From contig CANFGH010000007.1 in assembly GCA_947446285.1 (NCBI GenBank), positions 1 through 59,360 on the forward strand: a DNA stretch of 59,360 bases, in the 5' to 3' direction. Below the pieces are notes generated by a model. It made no database searches, was not told where the DNA came from, and was given only the letters and a program-made list of their open reading frames with translations. Shown piece after piece: positions 1 through 10,336 of the stretch (positions are counted from its first letter, which is position 1; each line of letters opens with the position of its first letter). This DNA comes from Chloroflexota bacterium (GTDB lineage: Bacteria > Chloroflexota > UBA11872 > UBA12225). A program made the position numbers and the translations under genes.

Positions 1-204
1 GCCGTCCGAAAGCGAGTACGGGAAAGTCAACTCCATGAATGGGTCTGGGCCGTCAGGTCGTTCCGAGACTTTGAGCGACTCCTTCTCTATCGAACGCGCA
101 GTCAGCCCTCGACCAGGACGACCAATGATTGACGGTGCCTCCGACACGTACCGTCACGCACGCGATCAAGACGGCCTAGGTCAGCTCGGTCGGAGGAACG
201 CAAG

Positions 205-918
205 ATGAACCTTCAGCTCCTGGCTGACGGGGCACTCCTCTCCCTCTCCCTTTGCCTCGATCTTGGCATCGTGAACCTCGCAATCATCCGGACCGGCATC
301 GTTCGTGGTGCGGTCCCAGCGTTCCTGATCGGCCTGGGTTCGTGCTTTGGAGACATCATCTGGGCGGGTCTGGCCGGCGCGAGCATCGCCGCGCTCTTGC
401 AATTCACGATCGTCCGATGGGTTCTCTGGCTAGGCGGTACCGCCGCCCTTCTCTACCTGACGTGGCAGATGGTTCGGCAGGCCATCGCCGCACCGACACC
501 AGAACCCACGCCGGTCGGGCCAGCAACTGGAGATCGTGAAGCCGCGTCACCGTCACGCGATGGCCGGATTGGAAGGGTTCTTGCACTGGTCGGCCCTTCG
601 ACGGGTATCGGTCGGGATTTCCTTGACGGACTTCTGCTCGCACTCGCATCACCAACGGCAATCGTCTGGTTCGCCGCTGTTGGTGGCAGCCTCATTGCCT
701 CGTCAGTCGGGACTGCCACGACCCTCGATCTCGCGTCGTTCTACACCGGGTTCTTCCTTGCGGGGTTGGGGTGGTCCTTGGCAGTCGCGATTGGGGCCGC
801 GGTCCTCGGCCGGGCACTCGGACCTGCCCTCGTCCGGATGACGGCAATTGCATCCGCCGCCCTCTTCGTCTACTTTGCATGGCGCGTCTTCATGTCGGGC
901 ATTGAAACACTCATCTAG
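205..918 (+). CDS. LysE/RhtB-family amino-acid exporter-like membrane protein
   Basis: 237-aa ORF with multiple hydrophobic segments; N-terminal GALLSLSLCLDLGIVNLAIIRTGIVRG and GSCFGDIIWAGLAG resemble LysE translocators; SD-like ggagg upstream of ATG. Confidence 0.75.
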   Translation: MNLQLLADGALLSLSLCLDLGIVNLAIIRTGIVRGAVPAFLIGLGSCFGDIIWAGLAGASIAALLQFTIVRWVLWLGGTAALLYLTWQMVRQAIAAPTPEPTPVGPATGDREAASPSRDGRIGRVLALVGPSTGIGRDFLDGLLLALASPTAIVWFAAVGGSLIASSVGTATTLDLASFYTGFFLAGLGWSLAVAIGAAVLGRALGPALVRMTAIASAALFVYFAWRVFMSGIETLI

Positions 919-972
919 CGACCCCGTGCCTCCTAACGCTGACCGCACCAGACACCGGAAGAGGAACACACC

Positions 973-3786
973 GTGGCAGCAATTGACACCGTAACCGCGC
1001 ACCTCGCAGGCACCCAACACACTCCCCGCCCCGAACATCCACGCCCGGACTGGCAGCGGTCCGACTGGATGAACCTCAACGGTGACTGGAAGTTTGCCCT
1101 GGACCCAGAGAATCGTGGGGAACACCTACGGTGGTACAAGGTTCCACATCCGGAGGTCGCCCACGCCTCGGGTGACATGGAGGTTCCATTCACCGACCAC
1201 ATCGCGGTACCGTTCCCCTGGGAAAGCCCGGCGTCCCTCGTCCACCGGCCGGACTATGTCGGAGTTGCGTGGTACCAGCGGGCCGTAACGGTTCCATCCG
1301 ATTGGCAAACCAGCGACACCCAGACTGGTGGATCAGCATGGCGGCTACGGCCATGGTTGATCTTCGGCGCAGTTGACTGGGGTGCAAAGGTCTGGGTTGA
1401 CGGGCGGCTTGTTGCCGAACACCACGGTGGCTACACGCCCTTCGAGATAGACCTCGGAAGCCATGTCACTGCTGGCCGGCCGTTCACCCTCAACGTCCGC
1501 GTCTATGACTACACTGACGCAGCGACACCGGTTGGCAAGCAGACCAAGCGATGGTACACTTATTCTTCTGGCATATGGCAGACAGTGTATGTCGAGGGAC
1601 GGCCGAACGTTCATGTCCACCGGGCGGTGGTCACGACCCCCCTTGATCCGCAACCCCATGCCATCTTCGATCTGGACATCGCGACACCGGCAACCGCGGA
1701 CGGTACACCAGCGTCCGTCACCGTGACGTCGGTGGACGGCGCATTCGCCCCGGTCACCGTTTCCTTTGCGACACATGGGGCAATGACGCGCCTCGTCGTC
1801 CCGGTGACACCAGATGGGGCACGACTGTGGTCACCCGAAGCACCCCACCTCTACGACGTCCGGCTAGCCGTTGCGACCGGAGGCCAACAGAGTGACAGCA
1901 TCGCGACCTATTTTGGGATCCGCGAAATCACCACGGGCTTCTGGGATGGAAGACCCTACGAATACGTCCTGCTGAACCGCCGCCCGGTCTACCTTCGTGG
2001 GGCACTTGATCAGGCCTTTCACCCGGACGGCGTCCACAGTTACCCGTCCGACGACACCATCCGTCGCGACATCGAGGATGCCAAGCGTCTCGGCTTGAAC
2101 ATGCTGCGGTGTCACATCAAGATCAACGACCCTCGGTACTACTACTGGGCGGATCGGCTTGGCATGACGATCTTCTACGACTTCCCGTGCACGATGGTCG
2201 ACTCGGCTGTCGCGCGTGCCAACTGGGAAACCACTTTCCGGGAGGCAATCGTCCGGGATCAGTCGCACCCGTCGATCATCGCGTGGATCCTCTTCAACGA
2301 AACGTGGGGACTGGAGAACCATCACACCGCCGACGGTCGCGACTGGGTCCTCGATATGGTCCACCTTTGCAAGTCCATTGATCGGACCCGTCTGGTCGAA
2401 GACAACTCGCCGTGCCTCTACGACCACGTGGTTACTGACCTCAACACGTGGCACTTCTACCTCACCACGTGGGACCGGGCGCGCGCCCATGTGGAACGGG
2501 TTGTTGCGGAAACCTACCCCGGGTCAGGGTTCAATTACGTCAGCAGCAAGTTCGGCGGTGACGCAACGCCCTACGTCCAAACCACCGCACCACTTCTGAA
2601 TAGTGAATATGCTGGACTTTCGGCAAGGCAGGGCGAAAAGGACATCGCCCACTCATTCCGTTTCCTGACCACCGACCTGCGCCGCCACGACAAGATCTGC
2701 GGCTACGTCTACACCGAACTGACCGACATCGAATGGGAACACAACGGTCTCATCAACTACGACCGCGCCCCAAAGGTGTTTGGCTATGACGCGCATTTTC
2801 CGGGAATGTCGGTCGCCGACATCAACGGCGCCGACGTGGTCGGGTTCGACGCGCCACCGGTTCAGGCCGCCGAACCCGGAGCGACGATCACGCTTCCGGC
2901 GTTCGTGTCGCACTGGAACCACATTGCCCTTGATCGACCGGTGGTCCATTGGGCGCTTGACCTGACCGACATTGATGGATTGCCTCATTCAGGCGTGCAA
3001 TCTGGCGACCAATCGGTCTCGCTTCACCCCTATACCGTGACCAACCTTGACCCGATCAAGGTCACCATGCCGGCAACTCCGTCAGTGGTGACCGTCCGGC
3101 TGTGGCTTGCTGATGCAACTGGCACCGTTCGGGCAAGAAATTACACCCAGTTGGTGGTCAAACCGGGGGCTTCCCAGTCAAGCGATGCGTCTGACACCGC
3201 GATTACCTGGCGCCTTGTCCCGGGAGAGTTCACGGACTCAAGTTGGCCCGAGGCACGCGTCGCCCCGGGCGGGCACAAGTACGGCGCTGCTGGGGCGGGC
3301 TACGTCGAATATGAAGTCGCCATGCCTGCCAGTACGGACGCCTCCCGGGCGCAGTCGCTGACGGTGCGTTTCGAGGCGGGCTCGCGCACCGCCGCCACTC
3401 GTCGGGGATGGCACGACTACCGCTACTTCCAGGGAACCGACTATCCACAGACCCGTGAGACCGCCCGCGCATCACGTATCCGTGTCTCGGTGAACGGGGT
3501 CGATATCGGCGACGTGACCGCTCCCGACGACTTCGCCGACGCCCGAGGCATTCTCAGCATCCTCGACCAACCTGAGTGGGAATACGCGTCCGCAGGCACA
3601 ATCCTGGAAGCATCCGCTGACGCTCAGACGCTATCTGCCATCATGAAACACGCAACCGATGGGGTCCTTCGTGTCCGTTTCACCGTTCCAACCGGGCCAA
3701 ATGCCAACGGCATCAACCTGTATGGCTCGGCACGGGGCGCCACGTTACTCGCGCCTACCATCCGCTTGACCCTCGGCTCCCACTGA
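973..3786 (+). CDS. Glycoside hydrolase family 2 (beta-galactosidase/beta-glucuronidase-like)
   Basis: 937 aa; RPDWQRSDWMNLNGDWKFALD N-terminus, acid/base region AWILFNETWG, nucleophile region GYVYTELTDIEWEHNGL typical of GH2. Confidence 0.9.
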   Translation: MAAIDTVTAHLAGTQHTPRPEHPRPDWQRSDWMNLNGDWKFALDPENRGEHLRWYKVPHPEVAHASGDMEVPFTDHIAVPFPWESPASLVHRPDYVGVAWYQRAVTVPSDWQTSDTQTGGSAWRLRPWLIFGAVDWGAKVWVDGRLVAEHHGGYTPFEIDLGSHVTAGRPFTLNVRVYDYTDAATPVGKQTKRWYTYSSGIWQTVYVEGRPNVHVHRAVVTTPLDPQPHAIFDLDIATPATADGTPASVTVTSVDGAFAPVTVSFATHGAMTRLVVPVTPDGARLWSPEAPHLYDVRLAVATGGQQSDSIATYFGIREITTGFWDGRPYEYVLLNRRPVYLRGALDQAFHPDGVHSYPSDDTIRRDIEDAKRLGLNMLRCHIKINDPRYYYWADRLGMTIFYDFPCTMVDSAVARANWETTFREAIVRDQSHPSIIAWILFNETWGLENHHTADGRDWVLDMVHLCKSIDRTRLVEDNSPCLYDHVVTDLNTWHFYLTTWDRARAHVERVVAETYPGSGFNYVSSKFGGDATPYVQTTAPLLNSEYAGLSARQGEKDIAHSFRFLTTDLRRHDKICGYVYTELTDIEWEHNGLINYDRAPKVFGYDAHFPGMSVADINGADVVGFDAPPVQAAEPGATITLPAFVSHWNHIALDRPVVHWALDLTDIDGLPHSGVQSGDQSVSLHPYTVTNLDPIKVTMPATPSVVTVRLWLADATGTVRARNYTQLVVKPGASQSSDASDTAITWRLVPGEFTDSSWPEARVAPGGHKYGAAGAGYVEYEVAMPASTDASRAQSLTVRFEAGSRTAATRRGWHDYRYFQGTDYPQTRETARASRIRVSVNGVDIGDVTAPDDFADARGILSILDQPEWEYASAGTILEASADAQTLSAIMKHATDGVLRVRFTVPTGPNANGINLYGSARGATLLAPTIRLTLGSH

Positions 3787-3808
3787 ACTCGCGATACGGA
3801 ACCAACGC

Positions 3809-4843
3809 ATGAAACGACTCATTACCGGGGGGGCCGGGTTCATCGGCAGCAACGCCGTCGCGCGGTCGCTCGACCGGGGCGAAGAGGTGGTCGTGATCGA
3901 CAACCTCTCGCGCCGGGGAGCGCACGTGAATCTCTCGTGGCTCACCACGCACCCGAACGCGAAGGCGTTGGCCTTCCACGAGGTTGATATTCGTGACGAC
4001 CGAGCGGTGACCACGGTCTTCAATGCACATCCCGACGTTGACGTCGTCATCCACCTCGCCGGGCAGGTCGCGGTCACCACTTCGGTTCTGGATCCGCGTG
4101 GGGATTTCGAGGCAAACGCCCTCGGCACCCTGAACGTCCTTGAAGCGGCGAGACATCATCGCGGACTCCGCGCCTTTCTCTACAGTTCCACCAACAAGGT
4201 CTACGGTGGCCTCGAAAGCGTGGGTGTCACCGAGGCCGACGGCCGGTACCAATTCCGCGACGCACCACTCGGCATTCCTGAGACGTACCCCCTCGACTTC
4301 CATTCGCCGTACGGGTGTTCAAAGGGCGCCGCCGATCAATACACCATCGACTACGCACGGATCTACGGGCTGCCCTCGGTCGCTCTCCGGCAATCTTGCA
4401 TCTACGGTCCCCGCCAACTTGGTGTTGAGGATCAGGGGTGGGTCGCCTGGTTCACCATCGCGGCGGTGACCGGGCGTCCGATCAGTATTTTCGGGGATGG
4501 AAAGCAGGTCCGCGATGTCCTGTACGTTGACGACCTGCTTGATGCCTACGATGCAGCGGTTCGAAAGATCGATACGATCCGAGGCACCGCAATCAATCTC
4601 GGTGGTGGGCCGGAGAACACCCTGGCCATTGGCGAGGTCCTTGCACATATCGGACCCCGTATCGGCAAAACCGTCCCAGCCAACCATGCCGACTGGCGTC
4701 CGGGTGACCAGCGTGTGTTCATCGCCGACATCACCCGCGCCCGGCAGGTCCTTGATTGGGCACCTCGCGTCAGCGTCACCGAAGGGCTAGATCGCCTTCT
4801 CGCATGGGTCCAGGCGAATCAGGAACTCTTCGGCCTCAGTTGA
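3809..4843 (+). CDS. NAD-dependent epimerase/dehydratase (extended SDR, CDP-paratose 2-epimerase-like)
   Basis: GGAGFIGSN Rossmann motif, YGCSK catalytic motif, RQSCIYGPRQ. Confidence 0.88.
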   Translation: MKRLITGGAGFIGSNAVARSLDRGEEVVVIDNLSRRGAHVNLSWLTTHPNAKALAFHEVDIRDDRAVTTVFNAHPDVDVVIHLAGQVAVTTSVLDPRGDFEANALGTLNVLEAARHHRGLRAFLYSSTNKVYGGLESVGVTEADGRYQFRDAPLGIPETYPLDFHSPYGCSKGAADQYTIDYARIYGLPSVALRQSCIYGPRQLGVEDQGWVAWFTIAAVTGRPISIFGDGKQVRDVLYVDDLLDAYDAAVRKIDTIRGTAINLGGGPENTLAIGEVLAHIGPRIGKTVPANHADWRPGDQRVFIADITRARQVLDWAPRVSVTEGLDRLLAWVQANQELFGLS

Positions 4844-4952
4844 ACCGCCCCACGCGCAGGACCAAGTACCGTTCCTGAGGGAACTGCTACGTCCGTCAGG
4901 TATTGTGTGAAGGGATCAGGGTGACTGCTCCCTGTTTGCTCCTACCCCGACG

Positions 4953-7046
4953 ATGCCAGAACCCCGGCCCGCTTTGACACCCGGAATCCGCCTTGACGGC
5001 GGTTCGCCACGACGCGCCTACCAGACAATGGGAGCGCATCCGGCCCCGGTCGGATCGGACGATGGCACAAGGTTCGCGGTCTGGGCCCCGAACGCGCATG
5101 CGGTGTCCGTCGTCGGCGATTGGAATGCCTGGCAGTCGCCGGGCCACATGCTTGAATTCGATCGAGCCAGCGGTATCTGGACTGGGTTCATCCCGAACAT
5201 CGGACATGGCGCTCCCTACAAGTACGCCGTCTCGGGATCCGATGGTGTGATCACGTTCAAGGCCGACCCATTCGCGTTCGCAAGTGAACTTCGTCCCAAC
5301 ACGGCGTCGCGAGTTTGGGGTCCGTCTCCCGAACCTTGGAACGACGCCCCATGGGTTGCATCCCGACCGTATATCCAGGCCCCGAACCGTCCCATTTCGA
5401 TTTACGAGTGCCATCTTGGTTCGTGGCAACGGTCACCCGAAACACCCACTCTCCCGCTTGGGTACCGTGAACTTGCCCGGCAGCTGGCTCCTTATCTCAA
5501 ACACCTTGGCTACACCCACGTCGAATTGCTTCCAGTGACCGAATACCCGCTGGATGAATCCTGGGGCTACCAGGTCACCGGCTACTTTGCGCCGACGGCA
5601 CGGTACGGCACACCGGATGACTTCCGGTACTTCGTGGACCATCTGCACCAACACGGCATCGGCGTCATTCTCGACTGGGTCCCCGGACACTTCTGCAAGG
5701 ACCGGCATGGACTTGGCCGGTTCGATGGCACCGCGCTGTTCGAGCACGGAAGCCGCGTCCGTGGAGAACATCCGGTCTGGGGAACCTATCAATTCGACTT
5801 CGGGAGGCCGGAGGTCCGGACATTCCTGCTGGCCAGCGCGCTGTATTGGCTAGAGGTTTTTCACATTGATGGTCTTCGGGTCGATGCCGTCGCATCGATG
5901 GTCTGGCTTGATCACGGGCGTCCGCACGATCAATGGGAACCAAATGCGTGGGGACGCACCGACCATCCCGAGGCGGTCGACTTCCTGCGCCGACTGAACC
6001 GCCTGGTCCACCGTGAGGTGCCCGGTGCCCTGATGTTTGCCGAAGAGGCAACGACTTACGAGTGGGTCACGCGTCGCGACACTCCCGCGGCACGATCGCG
6101 AACACGACCGCCACCCGTTGACAGGCCGGTTGACGCACTCACGCCTGCCCCGGTTATCCCGGCCGAGCCGGCCTTTCGCAGGTCAGGCGGCGACTCGCTG
6201 GGGTTCGATTACAAGTGGAACATGGGTTGGATGCACGACACCCTCAACTACTTCGAGGCACCCCAGGGCACTCGCGCCGGATTTGCCGAGAACCTCACGT
6301 TCCCAGTCTGGTACGCATTTGACGAACGGTTTGTCCTGCCGCTCTCGCACGATGAGGTCGTCCATCTCAAGCGCGCCCTCCTGACCAAGATGCCCGGTTC
6401 CGACCCCGATCGCTTCGCCGGATTGCGCGCCCTGTTCGCGTACCAATACGGACACCCGGGCAAGAAACTGCTCTTCATGGGTTCCGAATTCGGCCAGTGG
6501 GGCGAATGGGCCGAAGGTCGCAGCCTCGATTGGCACCTTCTCGAGTTCGCAGGAACCGGTGGCACCCAAACTCCGCTTCACCGTGGCGTGCAGGAATTGG
6601 TTCGTGCCCTCAATCGCATCCATCAGGCCTACGGTGCGATGCACGCCCTCGACTCGCATCCCGAAGGGTTCCGGTGGCTCCGCGCGGAAACCGCATCGCT
6701 CGGAGTGATCGCATTCGCCCGCTTTGGTACGACAAGTGACCCACCAGTGGTGGTGGTGTGCAACTTCTCTTCGGAGGCAGTCGCATCACTCGCGGTTCCT
6801 GTCCCGAAGGGCGGCCGATGGGAAGAGATCCTCAACACCGAAGATGTGGCCTTTGGCGGCTCCGGCACCGTGAACAGGGAAATCCTGCCAGCACGTGTGC
6901 GGTCCCGTACCGTCGTGACGCCGTTCGCCTCGGATGCGGCACCACCGAGGCGAACGCGCAAGCGCTCGAACGAAGCAGTGATCACGATCGCTGCCAACTG
7001 CGTCAGCTTCATCGCGCCAGTGGGGCGGAAGCGCGTGGGGCGGTAG
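4953..7046 (+). CDS. glgB: 1,4-alpha-glucan branching enzyme
   Basis: FAVWAPNAHAVSVVGDWNAW CBM48-like start; GLRVDAVASMVWLDHGRP, MFAEEATT, KWNMGWMHDTLNYF, LPLSHDEVVHLKRALL. Confidence 0.92.
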   Translation: MPEPRPALTPGIRLDGGSPRRAYQTMGAHPAPVGSDDGTRFAVWAPNAHAVSVVGDWNAWQSPGHMLEFDRASGIWTGFIPNIGHGAPYKYAVSGSDGVITFKADPFAFASELRPNTASRVWGPSPEPWNDAPWVASRPYIQAPNRPISIYECHLGSWQRSPETPTLPLGYRELARQLAPYLKHLGYTHVELLPVTEYPLDESWGYQVTGYFAPTARYGTPDDFRYFVDHLHQHGIGVILDWVPGHFCKDRHGLGRFDGTALFEHGSRVRGEHPVWGTYQFDFGRPEVRTFLLASALYWLEVFHIDGLRVDAVASMVWLDHGRPHDQWEPNAWGRTDHPEAVDFLRRLNRLVHREVPGALMFAEEATTYEWVTRRDTPAARSRTRPPPVDRPVDALTPAPVIPAEPAFRRSGGDSLGFDYKWNMGWMHDTLNYFEAPQGTRAGFAENLTFPVWYAFDERFVLPLSHDEVVHLKRALLTKMPGSDPDRFAGLRALFAYQYGHPGKKLLFMGSEFGQWGEWAEGRSLDWHLLEFAGTGGTQTPLHRGVQELVRALNRIHQAYGAMHALDSHPEGFRWLRAETASLGVIAFARFGTTSDPPVVVVCNFSSEAVASLAVPVPKGGRWEEILNTEDVAFGGSGTVNREILPARVRSRTVVTPFASDAAPPRRTRKRSNEAVITIAANCVSFIAPVGRKRVGR

Positions 7047-7054
7047 CCGCCGAA

Positions 7055-8266
7055 CTACGAAATCGGTGACGGCATAACTGGAGGCACTGTTCCAGCCGCA
7101 AGTGCGTCGTACCACGCCTCGTACGCGTCAATCGTCCGTTCCGGATCGAACACCACGCGCGGGTCCTGCTTGGGGACGAGATAGCGCTCCCGGTCGTTGA
7201 GAACCCGCACCAAGGCATCGGCGAGCCCGTGCCAATCGTGCGGACGTACAAGTTCACCCATTCCGGTGGTCCTGATCGAAACCCGGACGCCTGGAAGGTC
7301 TGAGGTAACGGCGGGCGTACCGCATAGCATCGCCTCGTTCTGCCACATCCCCCACGATTCCGTCGAGTTGGTTGATGGTACCGTCGCCACGTCGCACATC
7401 CGGTAGAAGTTGGGCATGTCGGCCGGATTGACATTCCCAAGGAAGGTCACCCGGTCACGAACCGGAGCCAGCAAACCCTGGCATTCGTCAAAGAACGTTT
7501 CGCCTCGGACCTGCGCAAACTCACCGGCGAACACGACGTGCGCGTCGGGAACCGACTCCAGGACGCGGGGAATGGCACGAAGCAAGACGTCCCCGCCCTT
7601 GTCGGCCGCAAAACGGCCGGCGAAGCCAATGATCCGGTGCCCGTCAAGACCCAATCGCGTCCGCCATGCCTGAGCTTCCGCATCGTCGGGTGTCCCGATC
7701 GTGATGGGTGGGAACACCGTGCGCAGCTTGGACCGATTGTGCGAGAGGAAGCGCGAATACGCCGCGTAGTCCTGGGAATACGAGATGATCAGGTCCGCAA
7801 GGTCACCAGCGTACCGAAGTTCGGTGTGCATGGCAGCGGTGATTGCATCATTGAGGAGGCCGAATGGGAGATAGATATCACAGTGGTGAGTGAAGATGAC
7901 TGGCTTGCGCATCGCACGCGCGATCCTGGTGGAGATATACGCGTCCAGCAATCCAGGTACGTGACGATGGAAGATGTCGTGATCCCGGAGCAATCGCTGG
8001 AGGTCGTACCAGAACAGGGGCATGACCACCCCTTTGCGGAAACCAAAAAGGACCCGGCTTCGGACCACCTGAACGCCACCCACGGTCTCGCGCAACGGCA
8101 GACCCGGGTCGTGATGCGAGGCCAGGATCGTCACCTGATGACCGCGACGGACAAGACCCTCTGCAAGCCGTTGCGCGTAGATGGTCATGCCACTGATGTA
8201 CGGGAGGTAATACCCCGTGAACATCAGGATTCGGTGTCGAGGCCGTGAAGGCACAGTGGAATTCAT
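7055..8266 (-). CDS. Glycosyltransferase family 4 (GT-B)
   Basis: RILMFTGYYLPYISGMTIYAQRLAEGLVRRGHQVTILAS, RIIGFAGRFAADKGGDVLLRAI; start moved from the ORF-track start to ATG at 8266 (MNSTVPSRPRHRILMF). Confidence 0.9.
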   Translation of the reverse strand: MNSTVPSRPRHRILMFTGYYLPYISGMTIYAQRLAEGLVRRGHQVTILASHHDPGLPLRETVGGVQVVRSRVLFGFRKGVVMPLFWYDLQRLLRDHDIFHRHVPGLLDAYISTRIARAMRKPVIFTHHCDIYLPFGLLNDAITAAMHTELRYAGDLADLIISYSQDYAAYSRFLSHNRSKLRTVFPPITIGTPDDAEAQAWRTRLGLDGHRIIGFAGRFAADKGGDVLLRAIPRVLESVPDAHVVFAGEFAQVRGETFFDECQGLLAPVRDRVTFLGNVNPADMPNFYRMCDVATVPSTNSTESWGMWQNEAMLCGTPAVTSDLPGVRVSIRTTGMGELVRPHDWHGLADALVRVLNDRERYLVPKQDPRVVFDPERTIDAYEAWYDALAAGTVPPVMPSPIS

Positions 8267-8359
8267 TTGGATGCCATGGGGCCGGTCACAACGCGGTTCA
8301 CCGCCCTCGGTGGCGCGCCTGCAACGATACGCAGAAGCCACCCTGACGAAGGCACGGGG

Positions 8360-9148
8360 TCAGCGTCGACGACCGACGATGATGATCCGTGGACTGCCAT
8401 GCCTGAACGGTTCCAAATCATACGACCCGTAAAGGTCCTCGATCCGCAACCCGGATTGTTCCACAAGCAACTCGAGTTCACCGACAGCGAGGTAGCGAAG
8501 CCGGAATGGCGCGAGATGCCGGCGGACCAATCCATCGCCATCGACGTCGTCGTAATAATTCGTCACCGTTACCAGTTGTTCGCCCCGGTCAACTGACAGC
8601 GACTGGAAGTGCAGCAGTTGCGATTGATCGGTGCGTACCTTGAGGCAGTGGAGGTAGACCTGTCCCTCCTGTGCGCTGTCGGGTACCCCGTCATCGGGAT
8701 TGAAAATGTCGATCACGAAGCGTCCGCCAACCCGGACGTGTCGCGCCGCCGTCTCGATTGCCTCGCGTTGTGCCTGACGCGTCTCGAGATGCATGAGCGA
8801 GTTGAGCCCAACCATCACGAGGCCGAATTGGCGTCCCAGATCGTAGGAGCGCATGTCGGCCTCGACGAGTGTGACGCGCGCGTCCTGCGATGCCCGCGAG
8901 ACCTTTTCTCGCGCGACCGCAAGCATCGCCGGGGATACGTCGACCCCCGTCAACATTGCGCCTGCACGGGCCAGGGGAACCAGCAGCCTTCCCGTTCCAC
9001 AGGCAAGCTCCAGAATCCCGTCTTCCCCGACGTGCCTTGCAAACCCTTCCCACATCGGCAGATCTTCGGTGTACGACGCATGCTCATCGTCGTAGTACTT
9101 GGCGAAGCGATCAAAGTCGGAGACCGTCAGTGGGGTACGCATCATCAT
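8360..9148 (-). CDS. Class I SAM-dependent methyltransferase
   Basis: GILELACGTGRLLVPLARAGAMLTGVDVSPAMLAVAREK motif I. Confidence 0.9.
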   Translation of the reverse strand: MMMRTPLTVSDFDRFAKYYDDEHASYTEDLPMWEGFARHVGEDGILELACGTGRLLVPLARAGAMLTGVDVSPAMLAVAREKVSRASQDARVTLVEADMRSYDLGRQFGLVMVGLNSLMHLETRQAQREAIETAARHVRVGGRFVIDIFNPDDGVPDSAQEGQVYLHCLKVRTDQSQLLHFQSLSVDRGEQLVTVTNYYDDVDGDGLVRRHLAPFRLRYLAVGELELLVEQSGLRIEDLYGSYDLEPFRHGSPRIIIVGRRR

Positions 9149-9215
9149 TCCGGTTCTACAGGATCAGGATTTGCCGCACGATCGCGGGTACACCCAGCAC
9201 GTGTTCCCCGCCCAC

Positions 9216-10118
9216 TCAGCGTCGCCAAATCACCAACGCTTCGAGTGCAATGACGCCAAACGTCAGCATCGTCGTGGTCAGGGGTGACCACATTCTGATC
9301 GATCCCAGGAACGCAAGGCCAATCAACAGGACACCGACCAAGATGCCCTGCCTGACGCTATGCACCCAGACCGCGTCGCGATAGCGGTGGGTTCGGCCGT
9401 AGGCCAAACCCACCGCTCGGCTTATGGGCGCGACAGTTGCGGTCACCGCGACAAGCAGGAACGCCATGAACCAGAGCAGCGCATACGGCGCGGTCGGCTG
9501 AACGGAGAACAGCAGCCCACCGAGCGCACCCCATGCGGGCACGGCGATCACAATCGCAATCCAAACCCCAGGTGATGGCAGGAAGGCGGCCAACGTCGAG
9601 AGGCGGGTGGGCGGAACCTTAGGCACTGGCGCCCATTCCTCCGGATTGATCGGAGTGATTTCCGGAGTGGGCTTGGGGGAATTCCTGAACTTGGTAAACG
9701 AGTCGACCCGGTCTCCAATCCGACCGAAGGCCTCCCATGAAAAAATACGCGTCGCCCGACGCGGGTCCCCACCGGTCCCAGAAACCTCGCGAGCGACGAT
9801 CGGCGCCGAACGACGTCGACGCGGCACTACGGCATTGACCACCCGCATTCCGCCTGCGGTGCCTGCGGGCGCGACCGGTGGCGCTGGCCTCGCACCTGGT
9901 CTCCATTGGCGAATCCGGTCGGTGTCCGGAATGACCCGGGCCTCGACGTCAACGATGACACCGTCTACCGGCGCAGCGTCTGGCCGGGACGCAGCACCTC
10001 GAATGACGGGCAATCCAGATGCCGTCACTGACCGGCCGGCATCGCGGTTTCGCGTCCTCGCCTTCTCGATCACGACACCACCTGATCCCGTTTCCCGCCT
10101 ACTGCCGACATTCTTCAT
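9216..10118 (-). CDS. Hypothetical protein: charged, disordered N-terminal half plus about 3 C-terminal TM helices
   Basis: Open 300-aa frame; hydrophobic stretches GVWIAIVIAVPAWGALGGLLF, YALLWFMAFLLVAVTATVAPI, ILVGVLLIGLAFLG; start uncertain. Confidence 0.55.
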   Translation of the reverse strand: MKNVGSRRETGSGGVVIEKARTRNRDAGRSVTASGLPVIRGAASRPDAAPVDGVIVDVEARVIPDTDRIRQWRPGARPAPPVAPAGTAGGMRVVNAVVPRRRRSAPIVAREVSGTGGDPRRATRIFSWEAFGRIGDRVDSFTKFRNSPKPTPEITPINPEEWAPVPKVPPTRLSTLAAFLPSPGVWIAIVIAVPAWGALGGLLFSVQPTAPYALLWFMAFLLVAVTATVAPISRAVGLAYGRTHRYRDAVWVHSVRQGILVGVLLIGLAFLGSIRMWSPLTTTMLTFGVIALEALVIWRR

Positions 10119-10230
10119 TCAAACGGACCGGGTCCGGGATGCGTATGGGGCACCTCGAAACCTCCTGTCCAGGGCCAATTCGCAGTTGCCATCACGTGTT
10201 CGGTCATCCGACGGGTACGCATGCAACCGT

Positions 10231-10260
10231 CACGGGCACGGGCACGGGCACGGGCACGGG
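10231..10260. repeat. Five exact tandem copies of cacggg
   Basis: Read directly; intergenic between selB and the membrane protein gene. Confidence 0.9.
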
Positions 10261-10336
10261 CAAGCGAATTCGGGAACGCCGGACAACGCGTACGTATCCA
10301 TCTCTGCCCCGTCAGGGTTCCGACCAGTGACGTTGT

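Noticed and set aside
7538-8248. 236-aa plus-strand ORF opposite the GT4 gene
   Set aside because: Shadow ORF without domain motifs.
10119-10336. Possible selC (tRNA-Sec) next to selB
   Set aside because: Checked both strands by eye; no acceptor/T-arm pairing or UCA anticodon arm could be assembled.
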